From Ectobius pallidus (lineage: Eukaryota > Arthropoda > Insecta > Blattodea > Ectobiidae): 64,000 nt of DNA. The notes under the pieces are model-generated. The model did no database searches and was not told the origin of the DNA. It saw nothing but the letters and a program-made list of their open reading frames with translations. The position numbers were made by a program, and so were the translations under genes. Of this stretch, positions 52,788-64,000 are shown piece by piece (position 1 is the first letter of the stretch; the number at the start of each line of letters is the position of its first letter). The stretch spans positions 7,556,530 through 7,620,529 of the forward strand of contig CAXKWD010000006.1 of assembly GCA_964059195.1 (NCBI GenBank), written 5' to 3'.

Positions 52788-53212
52788 ACTATATCCACTA
52801 TTATCATAAGCATTTTCGGGTTTCCTGAAATGCTTAGATGAAATGAATAAGAGTTTTTGAAACTATGTACGAGCTTCAAAAATGCGAGGAAATTTATTTC
52901 ACAAATTGAGTAAAAAAAATCTGATGTGAAAGTCACATAACTTCCTCTGCCCAAATAAAAGTTAGAGTATTCACATATATCCTTGTACAGAAACGCAAGA
53001 CACAATTTAACGCTAATTATACGATAAATACCTGATAACCTCTTCTTTGAAAATGATGCGACTAATAAAGGTGCAGACTATATAGCAAACAAAAACAAGT
53101 GACTGCAGACATTTATTGAAACTTCCGTCGTTAAGAATAATTTCCGAACTTTATCGAATATTTCCCTCCAATATGTCTTTCTCACTTCATTCTTATATAG
53201 AACTAGCTTAAA
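52761..53212. other. (TTA)n and unassigned flank
   Basis: A (TTA)n at about 52757-52786. No gene seen. Confidence 0.5.
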
Positions 53213-55060
53213 AGGCCCGGCGTCGCTCGGGTTTTGTATTTTGTAAATGCGAAAATAACTTATGAAGGACTTTCGATTTTCAAACTCGAGGTCTTTAAGG
53301 TCTTTATATAGGTATTTAGAATTTGAAATGGGGAAGAACGACTTATCACACACAAACTATTTCCTCAGAAAACGCTAGATAAGCTACAGCTTATTATAGC
53401 TTATAGCAGATCCCCGCGGCTTCGCCCACAATAATTAATAGGAAGATTATAAATTAAGAGCAAAATAATTAAACTATTATATTTACTAACACTTTGCACA
53501 CGAAACATTCATAGGTCTAAACTAAACGATTGATAGACCTAATTAATGAAACAACTATAAATCCGGCTTTGAAGTGAATTTCACGATTAGAAAATAAATG
53601 AAAAAATGCAGTATTCGAAAGATTATGAGAATTGAAATCGATTAAACTCACGATAAAAAAAGTGCGTAAATGTATTTGACAGACAGACATAGTACATTAG
53701 TTTTTATTTATATAGGTGAAGAATGGAATAAGCCTACTGAGGCCGTGATTTCTATATTCATTTGTCCAGACTTATAATTCCGTTACATTTCAGGCAGATT
53801 TAACGACACTACATAAGAGATTTTACTTACGATTACATATAAAAACGTTGTAGCCAGGACCCCGAACTAAGCAACTTCCCCGGAATTTTCTGTAAACTAT
53901 ATTCCATGTCAAATAAAATATCTACTCTTATACAATTCAACGGCCCTAAATAGCGTGCTTGCTCGCTCGCCCGCTTCGTGAGACATCGGGTATACTCGGC
54001 GATATTCGTCTCTCGCAGTCTAAACTTTCATGACGACTACAAAATTAGGTAAACCGCTATTATATAAGGCCTAAGTGAAATGAACACAATGAACAAATAT
54101 TCTAATTTTATTTTTACTTACAATTTTCATAGCTCTGAACCACAAACATTTTTAATAATCTACCAGTGTAAATTTCTTAAAAATCCTGGAGTCAATGAAT
54201 CATGGCGGGCGAAGCACCGGGGGCACCAGCAGTAAAATATTGATGGTTTAACTCTTGAAATATCGCTGATAATAATCCAAACAAACCATTCCTTCCCTTG
54301 AAACATTATGTAATTTCTGAAAATTACACTGAATTGATAAAATAAAATTCACATCATATTCATGTCAAAATCAGTCGAGAAACAATACGTATTATGTGTT
54401 CACAGGTTTCTTTGGAACGGCATAATCGATTCTGATCACCGCCGTCTCGAGAATTACAGTAATACAGTTTAGAAGGCAGTGATTCTGATATAGTTTTCCC
54501 AGGGGGCGCTTTCTAATTTTAGAATGTACTCTGAAACCGGAATTTTAGCTGTTTCATTAATATTATTAATGGCTTAGTTTATGAATGATTCGCGTGCAAG
54601 TGTTAATAAATACAATGCTTTAATAATTATTGTACTCTTAATTTTTAATTTTTAAATGAATTATCGTGGGCGAAGCCACGGGCATCTCCTAGTGTTTAAC
54701 ATTACCTTATCGACATCTATAGCTTTTATAATAACCTGAGATATCCATTGCCTTCCATAGCGATCGCGACAATATTATTTCCAAGGTATGACAATAATAG
54801 ACAAAGCCTTCTGCAATTGATTTGACAACTGAAATGAATAACTCAAAACTGATGCTTCGAAAGCTTAAAAAATGCACGTTTTCTTGCCGTTTTTCACTCA
54901 TAACTCGCGAACGAAGGCTAAAATTAAAAATGTAGTGTGACAGAAACCTTCCCGGGAATGTACCCAACAACTTCCCAAAGTTTCATGGCGATCGGATGAA
55001 TGGTGTAGTAATGCATAAAGGACACACACATACATTCATTTATATATATATATATATAGA
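53213..55060 (-). mobile_element. Composite of nested Helitron-like elements
   Basis: The outer ends fit a minus-strand copy: CTAG at 53213-53216 beside hairpin GGCCCGGCGTCGCTCGGG, and the 5' TCTATATATATA end at 55060. Inside are further hairpin ends: GCGGCTTCGCCCAC near 53416 (minus), GGCGGGCGAAGCACCGGGGGC near 54204, and CGTGGGCGAAGCCACGGGC near 54665 followed by TCCTAG (plus). A 5'-like end lies near 53710. Exact borders of the inner copies are uncertain. Confidence 0.55.
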
Positions 55061-55559
55061 TTAGAGGTCGTGAAAGAGTGTGTATTCAATTGTTAACCAC
55101 ACAACACAAACTTTTTACAAACAGTGGGTGAACAGTAGGTGGCTTGTAACTGCCTTCAGAGAATTTTTTCGAAAAAAAGTTTCAAATAAAAGTTTTAGCT
55201 CTCACTATAAGCTACACTTGTGCAAAATTTAAAGAAAATCGTTAGAGCCGTTTTCCAGAAAATCGGGAAAAACGAAAATTTCTTCATGTAAAGTCCCCTT
55301 AAAAATAAGAGAAAATAGTCGCCAATCTCATCCTCACATCTTCAGAAGGTACCTGACCCAAATACGAAATTTTGTTTTCATACTACCGGTATTTTCCGTT
55401 TTGGAGCTAGAGTGTTCACAGACGGACAGACAGACAGACACACAGACATGTTTAAAAACTCAACTTCGAATTTTGGGGTACGGGCAGAGGAAGTAAAAAT
55501 GTTAATAACCAATATAAAAGGAGCATATTGCAAAGAGAGGAAAGTTAAGGAAAACAATA
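55061..55559. other. Unassigned
   Basis: ACAGACGGACAGACAGACAG-type sequence near 55420-55450, similar to the microsatellite-like ends of other elements here. No gene. Confidence 0.4.
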
Positions 55560-55707
55560 TTTGATGGCGAATTTCCAGAGAAGCCTAAGAAGAAAACGGG
55601 AAGTAAATGGACGGAAGAACGGAAACAACAACATCGCAAAAGAATGAAGAAGTTTTGGGAAGACAAGAAGAAGACAACTGTTTCACGTGATCCTAAGCTG
55701 GCCTGAT
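55545..55707 (+). CDS. Short Lys-rich ORF fragment, unknown
   Basis: A frame reading LRKTIFDGEFPEKPKKKTGS then KWTEERKQQHRKRMKKFWED and ending in TGA. It resembles a charged helical exon but I cannot name it; it lies between transposon pieces. Confidence 0.25.
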
Positions 55708-55716
55708 CGAAAGCAA

Positions 55717-55717
<1 letters not shown>

Positions 55718-55766
<49 letters not shown>

Positions 55767-55776
55767 TAATAATTTC
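55718..55776. repeat. (AAT)n microsatellite
   Basis: Nearly pure AAT units. Confidence 0.9.
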
Positions 55777-56510
55777 TATAAAGCACATAATTTACTCTTA
55801 TACAATTCAACGGCCCTAAATAGCGTGCTCACTCGCTCCCTCACTTCGTGAGACATCGGGTATACTCGGCGATGTTCGTCTCTCGCAGTGTAAACTTTCA
55901 CGGATAGTACAAAATTAGGAAACCCGTTTCTTTATTATATAAGGCCTAAGGAAAATGAACACAATGAACAAATATTCTAATTTTATTTTTACTTACAATT
56001 TCATAGCTCTGAACCACAAACATTTTTAATAAACTGCCAGTATAAATTTCTTAAACATCCTAAAGTCAATTAATAACGGCGGGCGAAGTCGCGGGCACCA
56101 GCTATAATATATTGATAGTTTAACCCTGGAAGTATCGCGGACAGTAAAAATCCAAACAAACCACTGAAAAATTATATAATTTCTGAAAATACACTGAATT
56201 TATCAAATAAAATTCACATCATATTCATATATCAACAAACAGTTGAGAAACGACACGTATTATCAGTGTTCACAGGTAGCTTTCTGAGATCGTTTTCCCA
56301 GGCGGTGCTTTCTAATCGTGGAATGTACTCTAAACCCGGAATTTTAGTTGTTTCATTAATTATTAATAGTTTAGTTTATGAATGATTCGCGTGTTATCAT
56401 TAAGTGTTAATAAATTATTAAGTGTTAATAAATATAATACTGTAATAATTATTATACTCTTAATTTTTAATTTTGCAATTAATTATCGTGGGCGAAGCCT
56501 GAGAGTCATG
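55777..56510 (+). mobile_element. Helitron-like fragments
   Basis: Hairpin ends GGCGGGCGAAGTCGCGGGC (near 56070) and CGTGGGCGAAGCC (near 56487, cut). The body at 55800-56050 repeats 53930-54200 (CTTATACAATTCAACGGCCC; GAGACATCGGGTATACTCGG), so this is a second copy of the same element. Confidence 0.6.
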
Positions 56511-57056
56511 AGAGTTTGGTGTAAGGAAAATAATAAATTTAAATAAGGAATGAAGTTTAATTAAATGAAGAAAGAGTGTGAGAGAAAGAGAAGGAAAGAA
56601 AAACGAGAAAACTGCATAACCAAAAATTAAACAAAAAAAGTTGTGTAATGTCCTTACTTGTCATGTATTTTCAACGTAATAGCATTACAATACTTGATAT
56701 GCAAATTTATTCACACCTTGGATGATTTTCTTCAGGACAAAGTCAAGGCCATGGACCCACGCTTTCCTTCTCTAGTTCTCTTTTCTTTCTTCACATCTGG
56801 GAGAGTTTCAAGATCTATGTGAAACTAGGCTGGAAAACATGTAAAGTGTCACAAGAATTCAGCCGTGGGAAAATTAATGAAAGTGTTTTAAGATGAAGTT
56901 TGGTAGGTCAGCGCATGCGTAGTGGCAATTTAAACAAACCACTTCTTCGAGTATCGTCCGAACGGACAGACTAGTAAAGCCAGAGCTGTGGTGGAAAGCA
57001 GACGACATCGAAGTGGTACTAAAGAAGGCATTCTACACGTGCATAGCCAATCGTAA
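56511..57056. other. No gene recognised
   Basis: Purine-rich at about 56560-56610 (GAAAGAGAAGG type). Otherwise unassigned. Confidence 0.5.
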
Positions 57057-57064
57057 GTAATAAT

Positions 57065-57775
57065 TAGACTTAGGATTTTAGGCAAAAACCTATTTTAATC
57101 CTTAAGTGATATATGGACGAAAACTTTCATAAGTGACTTTGCCTAAAACTGATACTTTTACAGGACCTAAAACAACCTATTTTTACGTTAGAGCCTAATA
57201 TTGCCCTTTTCCTTGTTTTTTCCTCTAAAGTTCAAAATAAGTTATTTTTTGTTATAAATTCTAGCATTTATTTTCGGTTCGTGCTAAATTTTTAGCTCGG
57301 AATGTGCAGTACATGATACATTTGTAACGTGGTTAAATAGTAAGGAATGTTTCGTCTTCAGTAGAAAAATTCTTTGGAATTCCCAAGAAAATGTAGTGTT
57401 TTTGTTTTTCTCCCGACTCCCACATCCAGTAACCCCCCCCCCAAAAGCGCAGTTATCTGAATCATTGAGGGATACAAGGGGTTGAATATGCTAGCGTGCT
57501 TAGCTTGGGAGCACGGATTAGGTTTTCACTGTTATGGTAGACTACAGGCCCTAGTAATAGGTCTATATAATTCTGTGTATCATAGGCCTATATCTGTGTT
57601 TTATCATGATTATTGCTTAATGGTGACTTCAAGGAATATAATATTCTGCATTGCAATTCAGATATTTCAGAAAGTTGACAACTTAACGATTTTATAAGAG
57701 ACTATTTTCCAATTTTTAGAGCCTATTTTAGGTACCTAAAACAGCATTTTTAGCGACCTAAAAGTCCGAAGTCTA
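57065..57775. mobile_element. Non-autonomous hAT element, 8-bp target duplication
   Basis: TAGACTTAGGATTTTAGG at the left, inverted as CCTAAAAGTCCGAAGTCTA at the right. GTAATAAT flanks both sides (57057-57064, 57776-57783). No transposase. Confidence 0.88.
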
Positions 57776-57939
57776 GTAATAATAATTATGTATGTCTTTT
57801 GCTCTTGTTTTAAGTCAAACGACAAATAATTTCGTACTAAAATTGTTGTATTTTCATGTTAGATGTCAATTTCTTTTAAATGAATCAGAATTCCTGCAAA
57901 TTCTTACGTTGAATTTGGGCTGAGGCTACATAAAACACG

Positions 57940-58632
57940 TTTATAATAATAAGAGGAAGCGTTCGTCTTTCTGTCTTTCTGCCTTTTTTCTGTCTGTCTT
58001 TGCGCGATGCCCAGCGAAATCTACTGAAAGCAGAGATCTGAACATTTAAACATAGATGGACTGAAGGGTGGGCCAATGCGCCTCGAAGCCGGATTTTTTA
58101 TTTTCGCTTTCGTTCGCGAGTTATGAGTGAAAAACGGGCAGAAAACGTGATTTTTTTTTCGCTATCCAAGCATCAGCTTTCAGTAATACATTTCATTTGT
58201 CTAATCAATTGCAGGTGGCTGTGCCGTTTTTTGTCATAATTTGGAAATAAAAGAATCGCTTCGTTTTATGGTCGATTCATTTGTTTATAATGCAAAGGCC
58301 CGCAGACATCTGAAATTCTCAACTTAGTCGGAAAAAGGATAATGAATATAGGCCTAAATGGACAAACATTGATCGATTTGGACGGAACTTACTATGCAGG
58401 GGTTTTCTGGGCCAGAGAACGCGAATATGAAGTCGTTTTTCTCAGGCGGCGCTTTTTAATCGTGGAATGCACTCTAAAGCCGGAATTTAGCTGTTTCTTT
58501 ATAATTATTAATCGTTTATTTTATCAATGATTCACCGTGTAAGTGTTAATGAATATAATGTTGTAACTATGTAGTTCTTAATTTTTAATTTCTGAGTTAA
58601 TTACCGCGGGCGAAGCTGCGGGCACCTGCTAG
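57940..58632 (+). mobile_element. Non-autonomous Helitron-like element
   Basis: AATAATAAGAGGAAGCG start, the GATGCCCAGCGAAATCTACT block, and the 3' hairpin CGCGGGCGAAGCTGCGGGC then ACCTGCTAG (CTAG 58629-58632). Same family as the pair at 48-49.3 kb. Confidence 0.7.
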
Positions 58633-59103
58633 TTTTGTATAAAAATTGCATAAATGGGGCCACGGATATAAGTTATAAAATGATGCTTATTTTACGAAAT
58701 TAATTGATGTATATAAAGTTGTAGGCCTAAAAGGTGAGATCTAAGTTACCATTGAGAGATCCCACAGGACTAAGAGACGTGCTTGCATGAAATGTACGAT
58801 TTTTTATAACTTAATAATCTTTTTTATTTTAAGAAATATGCTTTATTAGATATTTTATTAAGTATAAATATTAAGGGAACTTCAAGTAGCTCGCATACAG
58901 AATGTAAAACAAGCTTATTTTAAAAATCTAGTAAATGGCAGAAGCGGGAATGTAGAACCTTCTAAATTCTTCATTCAAATAAACTCAAACTTGTTTTGAT
59001 TACCGGTATTCTATAAGTTACTACAGTTTGTTCCATTAATCTGTTTTGGATGACAAAGAGAATTCGTTGTATCGATCTTCTAGGAAGAATTAGTGATGAT
59101 AAT
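58633..59103. other. No gene recognised
   Basis: AT-rich noncoding. Confidence 0.5.
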
Positions 59104-59736
59104 TAGAGACCGGATTTTAAAGGGAATTCCTTTTTTTATATTTCATCACAAAACGTGATAAAATTGAACAGGACATTACTGAGTAAGTTTCAACTGCAAA
59201 TGACCTGGTTTTAACGTCCCTTTTTTCCCTTTTTTAGGCTCAATTCCCTTTTTTTTTTTTAGGAACTTTCCCTTTCCAGTACCTTTTTTGCTAATTTATT
59301 TTGAAAAATTCGTAAATTTCCCAGTATTTGGCAATATGAAAACATTAAATATTGTTTTCACTGATTCACCATTGAAAAAATAATTCCTCCCAGCAGAATA
59401 GAGCGCTACAGGGAAATCACAGGCCTGCCATTCCGTAAGTTTCCCATTATAACAAGGTGGGGAAAATGGATTTCGTGTGCTATTTTCCTCTGTGAGAATT
59501 TGAACAAAATAAAAAAATGTCTTCAGTCATTAGATGTTACAGAATCAGCAGCTGTAGGCCTAGACCAAAACATGTATTTCTCTGTTGAATTTTTACACTC
59601 TCTTACTTTTATATCCCTCTTTCCCCACCTTTTTTGGCAATAATTTTCCTTTTTTCCCACCTTTTTTTTGCCAATAATTTTCCCTTTTTTCCGTCCTTTT
59701 TTGGGTGAAAATTTTCCCTTTAAAATCCGGTCTCTA
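59104..59736. mobile_element. Non-autonomous hAT element with perfect terminal repeats
   Basis: TAGAGACCGGATTTTAAAGG and its exact inverse bound a 633-bp body. ATGATAAT is duplicated on both sides (59096-59103, 59737-59744). CCCTTTTTT runs are repeated near both ends. No ORF. Confidence 0.93.
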
Positions 59737-60014
59737 ATGATAATAAAGAATAAAGATTATTTTACGCTACATCCTGTTCTGGAAGAAACGGCCTACCGTT
59801 TCAGAGGATTTTATACAGTGACAAAACAGAATATTTAAACTGCGAGTTTTATTTAATCATCTTTGAAGGAGGGGTTAAAATTAGTTAGGTTTTAATAATC
59901 TGGATGTAACGCCTTATTTCTTGGATGAGATTATTTTATTCCTCACTACAGTAATGATGTGGTTTATTTCGACGTAAGAAAACAGCAACTCTTCTAAATG
60001 TCAGTTAAGGGGTG
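59737..60014. other. No gene recognised
   Basis: AT-rich noncoding. Confidence 0.5.
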
Positions 60015-60279
60015 ACATTCAGCTTTCGGTGAGAAATAGGTGAATTTCATTTTTTTCCTCAGCAGAATTGTTCTGTAACCTTGTAATATGGCATGTTCTT
60101 TATTGACTATATGTACAATTATATATTATTTCCATAATTAAATTAAACTGTTACAGTTATTGGTAAGTATCGTTACGATATGACAGCCACGTTTCAATGG
60201 TGTCGTGCACATCGGCACAGTCGCATTTTCGTGCACATTGGCATAGTATTTTTATCGTGCTCAATGCCACACAACCCGT

Positions 60280-60368
60280 TGGGGCTAGGGGTGGACATAG
60301 AGACTCAAACCTACAGCCTCCTTCACCACGGCTCCAAGGCAGCACTCCTTAGCTACCGCGGCTAAGGA
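60280..60368 (-). repeat. tRNA-like SINE fragment
   Basis: The minus strand reads GCGGTAGCTAAGGAGTGC, GGAGCCGTGGTGAAGG and GTAGGTTTGAGTC: A-box- and B-box-like blocks with a long variable-arm spacing, as in class II (Leu/Ser) tRNA-derived SINEs. Confidence 0.5.
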
Positions 60369-60852
60369 TACCAATTGTAGATATCGTAGATAGGTTGTCA
60401 GGTTAGGTTAGGTTAATTCAAATTTTCATTCAATCGCAGGCAGATACTTTATGAATGATTTCTAAACAATTCAATTATAATATTAATGTACACAGTATGT
60501 ATCTATAATAATAAAAGAAAGTGTTTATCTTTCTGTCTATCTAGCAGTTACTGTGAACTCCGTTGCATTCAATACGATAATGTAATTCCAACTTTGTCTC
60601 TATTTACACCGATGATATTGCAAGATAAAAATACTATGCCGATGTGCACGAAAATGCGACTGTGCCGACGTGTGCCAATGTGCACGCAACCGTTTCAATC
60701 ACTAAAATGCCGTTTCCCTGATAATTTCCACAAATGGCAATATTTCTGAGTGTATATTTTTTTTATCTATATGCAAAATCATCTGCAATCTTTGGTATAT
60801 CCACAGTACAAGTATTTTTAAAATTATATATTTTTAATTAAAATATATTATA

Positions 60853-61705
60853 CTAGGATAAAAGACCCGGCGTCGCCCGGGTTTTGTATTTTGTAATTGG
60901 AAATTAACTTATAAAGGATTTTCAATTTTAAATTCTAGGTCCTTATATAGGCATTTATAATTTGAAATAGGAAGAACGACTTATTACACTCAAACTATTC
61001 CCTCAGAAAACGCTTGATATAGTTTTTTATGGCTCATAGAGGATCTAGAATTTTGCATCCCATCGCTTGTACAGTGCACAGCAAGCCTGGTAGAGGTTTA
61101 AATAAGAAGAAACAGAAATTCCTGTAACATAAAATTGTAATATCGAGGCGGGAAATTTCCCACTCTTATGTTACCATAAAGTCGTTTTGGGGATGAAATT
61201 AAACAGAAAGCATTATTACTTTCATACTTTTCTCTCCAAAAACCTGCGATATAATATAATAATATACACATTACCATACCTCTTTTTGTTTTCTCTATGT
61301 CCAGGGTAGAGAAAGTTATGTGATTCCATTATTTTAGTGGATTTCATTCTGTAATATTTATTTATAACATGAATTATTTTGATAACTTCTCTTATTTGTC
61401 AAAAGTGCATTTCAATTGTTTTTTCCAAGCCCATCATATAAAATTTGGCAACAATATATTCTGTGATTTGGAATTGATAATTCTATGTAAAAAGGGATTA
61501 AGTATTTTCAAAAACATTTAATTTTTGGCATTTAGAATCAGAATTTTTCAAAATCCTTTCTTAGTGAGCACCTACATAATGAAACGAAGGTACTGTCAAA
61601 ATTCCAAGTCTCTACCTGTTATAGTTTAGGCTGTACGTTGATTCCTGTCATTCAGTCAGTCATTCATTCAGTCAGTCAGGACAAAGCCTTTTATATATAT
61701 AGAGA
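60853..61705 (-). mobile_element. Non-autonomous Helitron-like element, minus strand
   Basis: 3' end on the minus strand: hairpin CCCGGGCGACGCCGGG, then TCTTTTATCCTAG (CTAG at 60853-60856). 5' end: TCTCTATATATATAAAAGGC at 61705, then GACTGACTGAATGAATGAC. No rep/helicase. Same family as the outer element at 53213-55060. Confidence 0.75.
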
Positions 61706-62030
61706 TTTAAAAAATAAACTATTCATGTTAAATGAATGATTGTAAACAGCGTTGTTCATATGATATTAACAAATACACACATAAATAATCACTAAGAAAT
61801 ATTGATATTTGTGGAAATTATCAAGGAATGGCATTTCAGTGCATGAAACGTGGCTGCCATTTTGGAACTACAATTACCCGTAACTGTAACAGTTTGATTA
61901 ATTTTGAAAATTGTATGCAATTGTAGAAGTAGTCAATATAGAGTATGTCAGATTGCAAGATTGTAGAGCAATTCATTGCTGAGCAAAAAAATAATGAAAT
62001 TCGCCTATTTCTCACCTATGAATTTCACTT

Positions 62031-62478
62031 AGACATTTCGTGAAAATAACTTAAAAAGTAATAGACTAAACACATTTAAAACGATTTTTTTTTTTATAAT
62101 GCTTCAAAGAGAAACATTGTAGGTTTGCAAGAATCAAAGAAAATGTTGAAGCCGTGTTTGTGAGGATTATGGAAAGTCGAAAAAGTTACTGTGTTACTGT
62201 AATAAAAGTTCAAGGTATCTATGGTTAACGAGTTGACAACCAGTCTTCCTGTTAAGGCAAATTATTGTAATTCTTAGAATGCATTTTGATTTTCATACAT
62301 ACATCCAGCGGTCTGTGAACGCAATAATAATTTATATCCAGGGCTGTAGTCGAGGGTATACCCGGGTATACGTCGTATACCTTCAGCATAACCTCACTCC
62401 TTAGCATATGACCCCATATTTTTATGTATACCTTTTGCTTTGGTGAAGTTTGTTCGTTCAACCTCCTTTAACTTAAGA
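62031..62478. other. Unassigned
   Basis: Near 62342 CAGGGCTGTAGTCGAGGGTA resembles a hAT end without a partner. No gene. Confidence 0.4.
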
Positions 62479-62906
62479 CAGACATGGGCAAACCCCTATC
62501 CATTGACACGCAACCCGCAAACTTTTGTCAACTTACACATAGTTCGAAAAGAACGGGTAGATGGAGACACAAGCAGACAATAAGTGCAGTGGCGGTTGCT
62601 CATTCTTAGGGAAACACTAATTTCACTTAATATTGTACACTACAAGAAACAAACAATACAAAGAATTTTGTATTTTTAATTATTCTTTTACGTGTGCAAT
62701 TATTTCATTATACAAAGGCTTAGAATGTGTCATAACGCCTTTCCAAACGGAACTGTGTTGCGACCCGTCACTGCATGCAAAGAGATATGATTAATGCATG
62801 GGAATAACCCACCATGTACACCGAATGTCCGCAATGCCATCTTGTGTGTTATGCGGGAAGTTCAAGAACCACAAGTGGTTCGCGAACCAGTAAATGCCCA
62901 TGTATG
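62479..62906. mobile_element. Non-autonomous hAT element, 8-bp target duplication
   Basis: CAGACATGGGCAAACC at the left, inverted TGCCCATGTATG at the right. ACTTAAGA repeats exactly on both sides (62471-62478, 62907-62914). A subterminal GAACCACAAGTGGTTC palindrome is present. 428 bp, no ORF. Confidence 0.85.
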
Positions 62907-63165
62907 ACTTAAGACATTCCGCCAGTGAGTCAGCATTACAACGTTCACTCACGTAACAGCGACCTTCATGCAAAATGCCAAATTATAGGAAGTTTGTTGC
63001 ACACAGTGGCGGATCCAAGGAGCTTCTAGCGATCCCCCCCTTCGGTTTTTCTTTTATATTGATTTGGATTTTTTATTCGTCAGAAATAATTACCTAATAA
63101 GATAACATTCAAATTTAATTCAATACAAAAAATAAATATATAAAATCAGGTAAACTGATGTAACA

Positions 63166-63384
63166 AAGTGCCAGAATGCTTTTGTTTAATCAGTGATAAT
63201 TGCAATTATGATATGCAGAAAATAAGTTATTTTTGTAATCTACCTCCTAGTTAAGCTCTAGATTGATTCATTAAGCATGGCTTATGGAAGAACAAAGGTA
63301 TATTTTTTTGTAAAATGAGTTTAAAATCGTCTGGCATCAACAGAACTATACAGATTTGTGATTTCTTGACAATAGCACACTCAC

Positions 63385-63439
<55 letters not shown>

Positions 63440-63900
63440 AGACGTCAAATTGGCTGGCTTTGGGACTTGAACCAGAGACCTCCAGAATGTGGGTCCAAGA
63501 TGTTACCATCTCGGCCACCTCCCTCAGATTAACAGTCTAGTTTGATAAGTGTATGTAAAAGAATAGACCAAGTGTTATTTCTCATAGCTAACTGTATTGC
63601 AACTGCCAAAGCCGTATATGAACAGTGCAAAACAATATGTTTTCATGACAGCTAATTTGCATTTTGATACATTCTTTCTAATATATTAACATAAAATAGG
63701 CATTAAATTGGGCATTACTCCGGTACCGGTCAACCGATTTGGTCCAATATTAATAGGCTTCTTCCAATGGACGTAATAAATGCGTATACCAAGTTTCATG
63801 AAAATCCGATAAAGCGTATTTAAGTTATAGCGCGTACAGACACACGGACGGACATTTTCCCATCCCGCACACAGTCTCACAAAGTACCACCCTGGTACTT
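63166..63900. mobile_element. Second copy of the AAGTGCCAG inverted-repeat element
   Basis: Matches the 20362-21484 element at both ends (AAGTGCCAGAATG; CCCTGGTACTT) and in sequence, but has a single ~145-bp unit (63700-63840) and a (AAT)n at about 63387-63437. On the minus strand 63455-63530 is a clear tRNA-like block: A box TGGCCGAGATGG, then B box GGTTCAAGTCC. Confidence 0.8.
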
Positions 63901-64000
63901 AATAAAATCATTTGTACTCGCCCTACTTCAACCTAAACAACTGCAAAATGCAAGATGAATTGTATTTACATTCTCGACGCCTTTTGTGACAACCCACAAG
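63901..64000. other. Window edge, nothing recognised
   Basis: 100 bp of unassigned sequence. Confidence 0.5.

Larger units (their letters stand above)
60015..62030. repeat. Large interrupted inverted repeat (foldback-like element)
   Basis: Outer arm: GTGAGAAATAGGTGAATTTC (60029) is inverted near 61998 as GAAATTCGCCTATTTCTCAC. Inner arms: GGCACAGTCGCATTTTCGTG at about 60215-60234 is inverted near 60647-60666. TGTGGAAATTATC near 61813 is inverted near 60723. A Helitron-like element (60853-61705) sits inside. The arms are broken, so exact ends are uncertain. Confidence 0.65.

Noticed and set aside
1..64000. Bacterial or symbiont contamination
   Set aside because: Spliced UROS gene, SINEs, LINEs and no operons or ribosome-binding patterns anywhere.

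Overview
This window is nuclear DNA of an arthropod, almost certainly an insect. It is AT-rich, rich in (AAT)n/(TTA)n microsatellites, and dominated by dead transposable elements of insect type. I guess a large-genome hemimetabolous insect such as a cockroach or termite, but the sequence alone does not settle the species. Protein genes are sparse and there are no operons.

The only confidently identified host gene is uroporphyrinogen-III synthase (UROS, heme biosynthesis) on the minus strand. I assembled it from four coding exons at 45555-45744, 37731-37931, 35837-36099 and 34240-34365. Together they give 780 nt, or 259 residues plus a stop, with matching intron phases and GT..AG borders throughout. 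Intron 1 is 7.6 kb and holds repeats: a telomere-like 24-bp minisatellite, a tRNA-like foldback, and a TA-flanked DNA transposon with a smaller element nested inside it. Intron 3 holds a TTAA-flanked element. At the left edge, 56-694 is the 3' terminal exon of a gene I do not recognise.

Layout: 0.8-9.6 kb holds hAT transposase remnants, a pogo-like element with perfect terminal repeats, a Tc1/mariner-superfamily pseudogene split by a SINE, and a small MITE. 9.6-13.3 kb is a nearly intact non-LTR retrotransposon on the minus strand (PHD-finger ORF1, endonuclease-RT ORF2). 14-17 kb holds an unknown ORF and piggyBac, P-element and Penelope fragments. 17.9-21.9 kb is a tandem-repeat region: tRNA-like units, a diverged ~360-bp satellite-like repeat, and an element with five ~145-bp internal units. 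22-30.2 kb has a truncated protein-primed DNA polymerase B (Polinton/Maverick type) that runs straight into an endogenous-retrovirus F-type envelope pseudogene with its 3' LTR, followed by a near-perfect 1.68-kb tandem duplication. 31-34 kb has LINE and Penelope debris with hammerhead-like motifs.

34.2-45.7 kb is UROS. 46-49.5 kb is a second, broken copy of the 9.6-kb LINE family, interrupted by two Helitron-like elements in tandem. 49.8-64 kb is nested non-autonomous DNA elements: three or four Helitron-like copies, four hAT-type elements with perfect 8-bp target duplications, a large interrupted inverted repeat, and a 780-base A-rich tract that is nearly devoid of G.

Apart from UROS the genes do not work together; this is a host gene embedded in a layered transposon landscape. 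The most unusual items are the PolB/envelope junction, the opposed hammerhead-like motifs around the Penelope fragment, the recent tandem duplication, and the satellite/VNTR region.
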